Below are positions 62,090-64,000 of a DNA stretch of 64,000 nucleotides, one piece after another. Numbering within the stretch: the first letter of the stretch is position 1; the number at the start of each line of letters is the position of its first letter. The stretch is from Nannobrachium achirus (taxonomy: Eukaryota > Chordata > Actinopteri > Myctophiformes > Myctophidae). The notes beneath the pieces were generated by a model that did no database searches, was not told where the DNA came from, and saw nothing but the letters and a program-made list of their open reading frames with translations. Made by a program: the position numbers and the translations under genes. The stretch is taken from contig OY997652.1 in NCBI GenBank assembly GCA_963921795.1, positions 19,354,940-19,418,939 on the forward strand, given 5' to 3'.

Positions 62090-62545
62090 TTAGGCCTGTC
62101 ACAATTGAGTACCTGAGACGAAAAACTGTCTAAGTCCTTTATTTTTTATTTTTTATATTGATATTTTTTTCATTTACCAGACTGTAAACCACAAACTTGG
62201 AAGTCTTTAATCTGTTAAATTCTTAATGCACTCCCTCCTCATTTTGTTGATTTTTTTTTTTTTTTTTTACTTAACTCATATATATTATAAGACATAATAC
62301 AGTATATATTTAGCAGTCAAAGGGAGCAGATAACATTAAAACAGACAATTGAACGAAATGAGGGGGGGTTGCATTAACAATTTAACAGATTAAAAATGAC
62401 TAGTTTGTAGCTTACAGTCTGGTAAATCAAAAAATATCTATATTCAAAAAAATTCAAATATGTAATTAGACTGTTATTCGTCTCAGGTACTCAATTATTA
62501 CATAATCGCCTAATCGCAATTATTTTTGCATAATCATCAGAATCG
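62090..62545. mobile_element. Fold-back DNA element with arms of about 170 bp
   Basis: ACAATTGAGTACCTGAGACG (about 62101) faces CGTCTCAGGTACTCAATTAT (about 62480). Inner paired blocks include TTTACCAGACTGTAA and TTACAGTCTGGTAAA. It lies upstream of the first sppl3 exon in the window, in intron sequence. Confidence 0.8.
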
Positions 62546-64000
62546 TCCAAATTGTTTCAATGCTGAATATTCTTCGTACATATTCCAAAAATAATATTAA
62601 TTGTGTCAGTAATTAGTAATCTAGTCATCAGACATATCTGCATTGTACAATGTGATTATGAAGCCTAAAAAACAAACAGAAATAATAAAATGTATTCATA
62701 CCGGTATGTGCAATGCCAAAAACACAATTGCAATTATTCTATCAACTAAATCTTAGATTAATCAAGAAGCACGTTTAATACATTCTTTAACTATATCAAC
62801 AATAAGACAAATATAATTGACTGAATTGATCAGTCTGGTTAACCATTTAATCCATATTTTATACTTTCTTGTACCACAGAGTCGCAAAGAAATACAGAAC
62901 ATATACAGAACATAGCAGAACATAGCTCAAGTTTGATTTAACTGTTGCACCCATAGATGTGTGTACTAATGGATACGTGGACATTTAGACATAACGTCCA
63001 CAAATATCACGCCATTCAGTACAAGTCCAAGTCAAACAGCAGGTCATGGTGAGCAAGTTGCAAGTCAAGTCACCAATATTTACGGACTGCTGACCACAGC
63101 TATTATAAGATTTAGGAAACATGCAGAGGCAGATGCAAAACCTGCTCACTCCCAATGCTGCAACATGAGCAGCAGCATATGTAATGTTTAATATATCAGG
63201 CCAGGCCAGCAATGTGTCCATGCGTCTCAAGTCCTTAAATCAAATCCTTTTTCCTAGTTCCCATTTCCTTGCTTGTATGTTAGTCCCTCCCATTGAGGAA
63301 ATAGAGAAGTGGAGACGTCCCATTTCCGATGACAACATCACAGGTGATGGGCCAACTCCCTTGTAGGGGCGTTCTATTGTCAGTGGGCGGGACTAACATA
63401 CAAGGAAATAGGAAAGAAGTGTAGGAAATAGGATCTAGTTTAAGGACATGAGACGCAAGTGTCCCTGAGCAAGACACTCAACCCCTAATTGCCCCCCCCC
63501 CCCCCCCTCTGCGCTCCTCTGTGGGCAGCAGCAGCACTCAGCTGGGTGATGCTGAAAACTGAAGTTCCCCCTTCGGATAGGCTCGTGTGTAAAAGAAATA
63601 TACTGTATATGTTATAGCGTTTTTGAGACCCAAGATTGAGACCAGAAGCGCTCGTTTCTAGTGCAGCTAGTCCCTACACATTCTAACGGCGCTGAGTCGG
63701 CTTATGAGACCTTCGTAACGCTCGACGCTGACTATCTGCATGCTGACATCACTGATACTACATTGTTTCGCCGCCATGGTAACCGTCTGTCTGCATGCTG
63801 ACATCACGTCATACTCTGACATCACAGACTGGCCTGGACACGGAACTCCATGTATGGGCATAAAGATCTGCCCAACAGGCACTCCACATGGAACACCATA
63901 TATGGGCATAAAGAACTGCCCAACAGGCACTCCAACATTACTTCTGAGAGTCCTACATTCCATCCCTCATATACTGTGCACATCCCCGTGCACAGGACTA
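62546..64000. other. sppl3 upstream intron sequence
   Basis: No N-terminal SPPL3 exon was recognised here. Contents: a C-run at 63487-63507; an inverted pair GGAAATAGGAAAGAAGTG / TTTTTCCTAGTTCCCATTTCC around 63245-63435; and a two-copy duplication at 63838-63935. Confidence 0.5.
63838..63935. repeat. Two-copy tandem repeat of about 48 bp
   Basis: GGAACTCCATGTATGGGCAT and GGAACACCATATATGGGCAT, each followed by AAAGA(T/A)CTGCCCAACAGGCACTCCA. Confidence 0.9.

Noticed and set aside
62985..63963. N-terminal sppl3 exon near the right edge
   Set aside because: Minus-strand frames here lack any match to the expected hydrophobic N-terminal segment ending before [10 protein letters not shown]; the missing exon or exons must lie further upstream.

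Overview
This window is genomic DNA of a ray-finned fish (teleost). The genes have many short GT-AG exons, and their introns are packed with CA/GT microsatellites, tRNA-derived SINEs and small non-autonomous DNA transposons of fish type. No prokaryotic or viral gene organisation is visible. I could not identify the species.

Layout. (1) 314-1884, + strand: the last two exons of a class II SLC2A (GLUT) sugar transporter whose upstream part lies outside the window. (2) 5970-19325, + strand: a complete 17-exon cytosolic 5'-nucleotidase II-like gene (nt5c2l1-like). It was rebuilt exon by exon into one 520-codon frame with GT-AG introns and all four HAD catalytic motifs. (3) 19.3-40.4 kb: no protein-coding exon that I recognise. 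On the minus strand this interval holds two microRNA hairpins of the miR-130 and miR-301 families about 0.5 kb apart. A CpG-rich, CCAAT-bearing candidate promoter lies upstream at 26.9-27.2 kb and a poly(A) hexamer downstream at 22.4 kb, so a primary transcript of about 4.5 kb is plausible. (4) 44050-61996, - strand: nine coding exons of sppl3 (signal peptide peptidase-like 3) through the stop codon. The 5' coding exon or exons lie beyond the right edge, and the probable 3' UTR runs down to about 40.4 kb.

Mobile DNA dominates the rest. Several hAT-type elements have 8-bp target duplications readable in the sequence (1943-2381, 33699-34215, 46294-46598, 48800-49277, 55382-55669, 58249-58676). 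There are also TTAA-flanked elements, long fold-back elements and SINEs with target duplications. The most striking signal is a short palindromic module (arm core GCAGATCTACAAGCTCAC) seen about 35 times, whole or degraded, inside at least seven otherwise unrelated transposon families. Its two arms vary together from copy to copy, and its outer arms are specific to the host family. The largest copy, 124 bp and very GC-rich, sits among the CCAAT boxes of the candidate microRNA promoter. Everything about the module's mechanism or function is inference.
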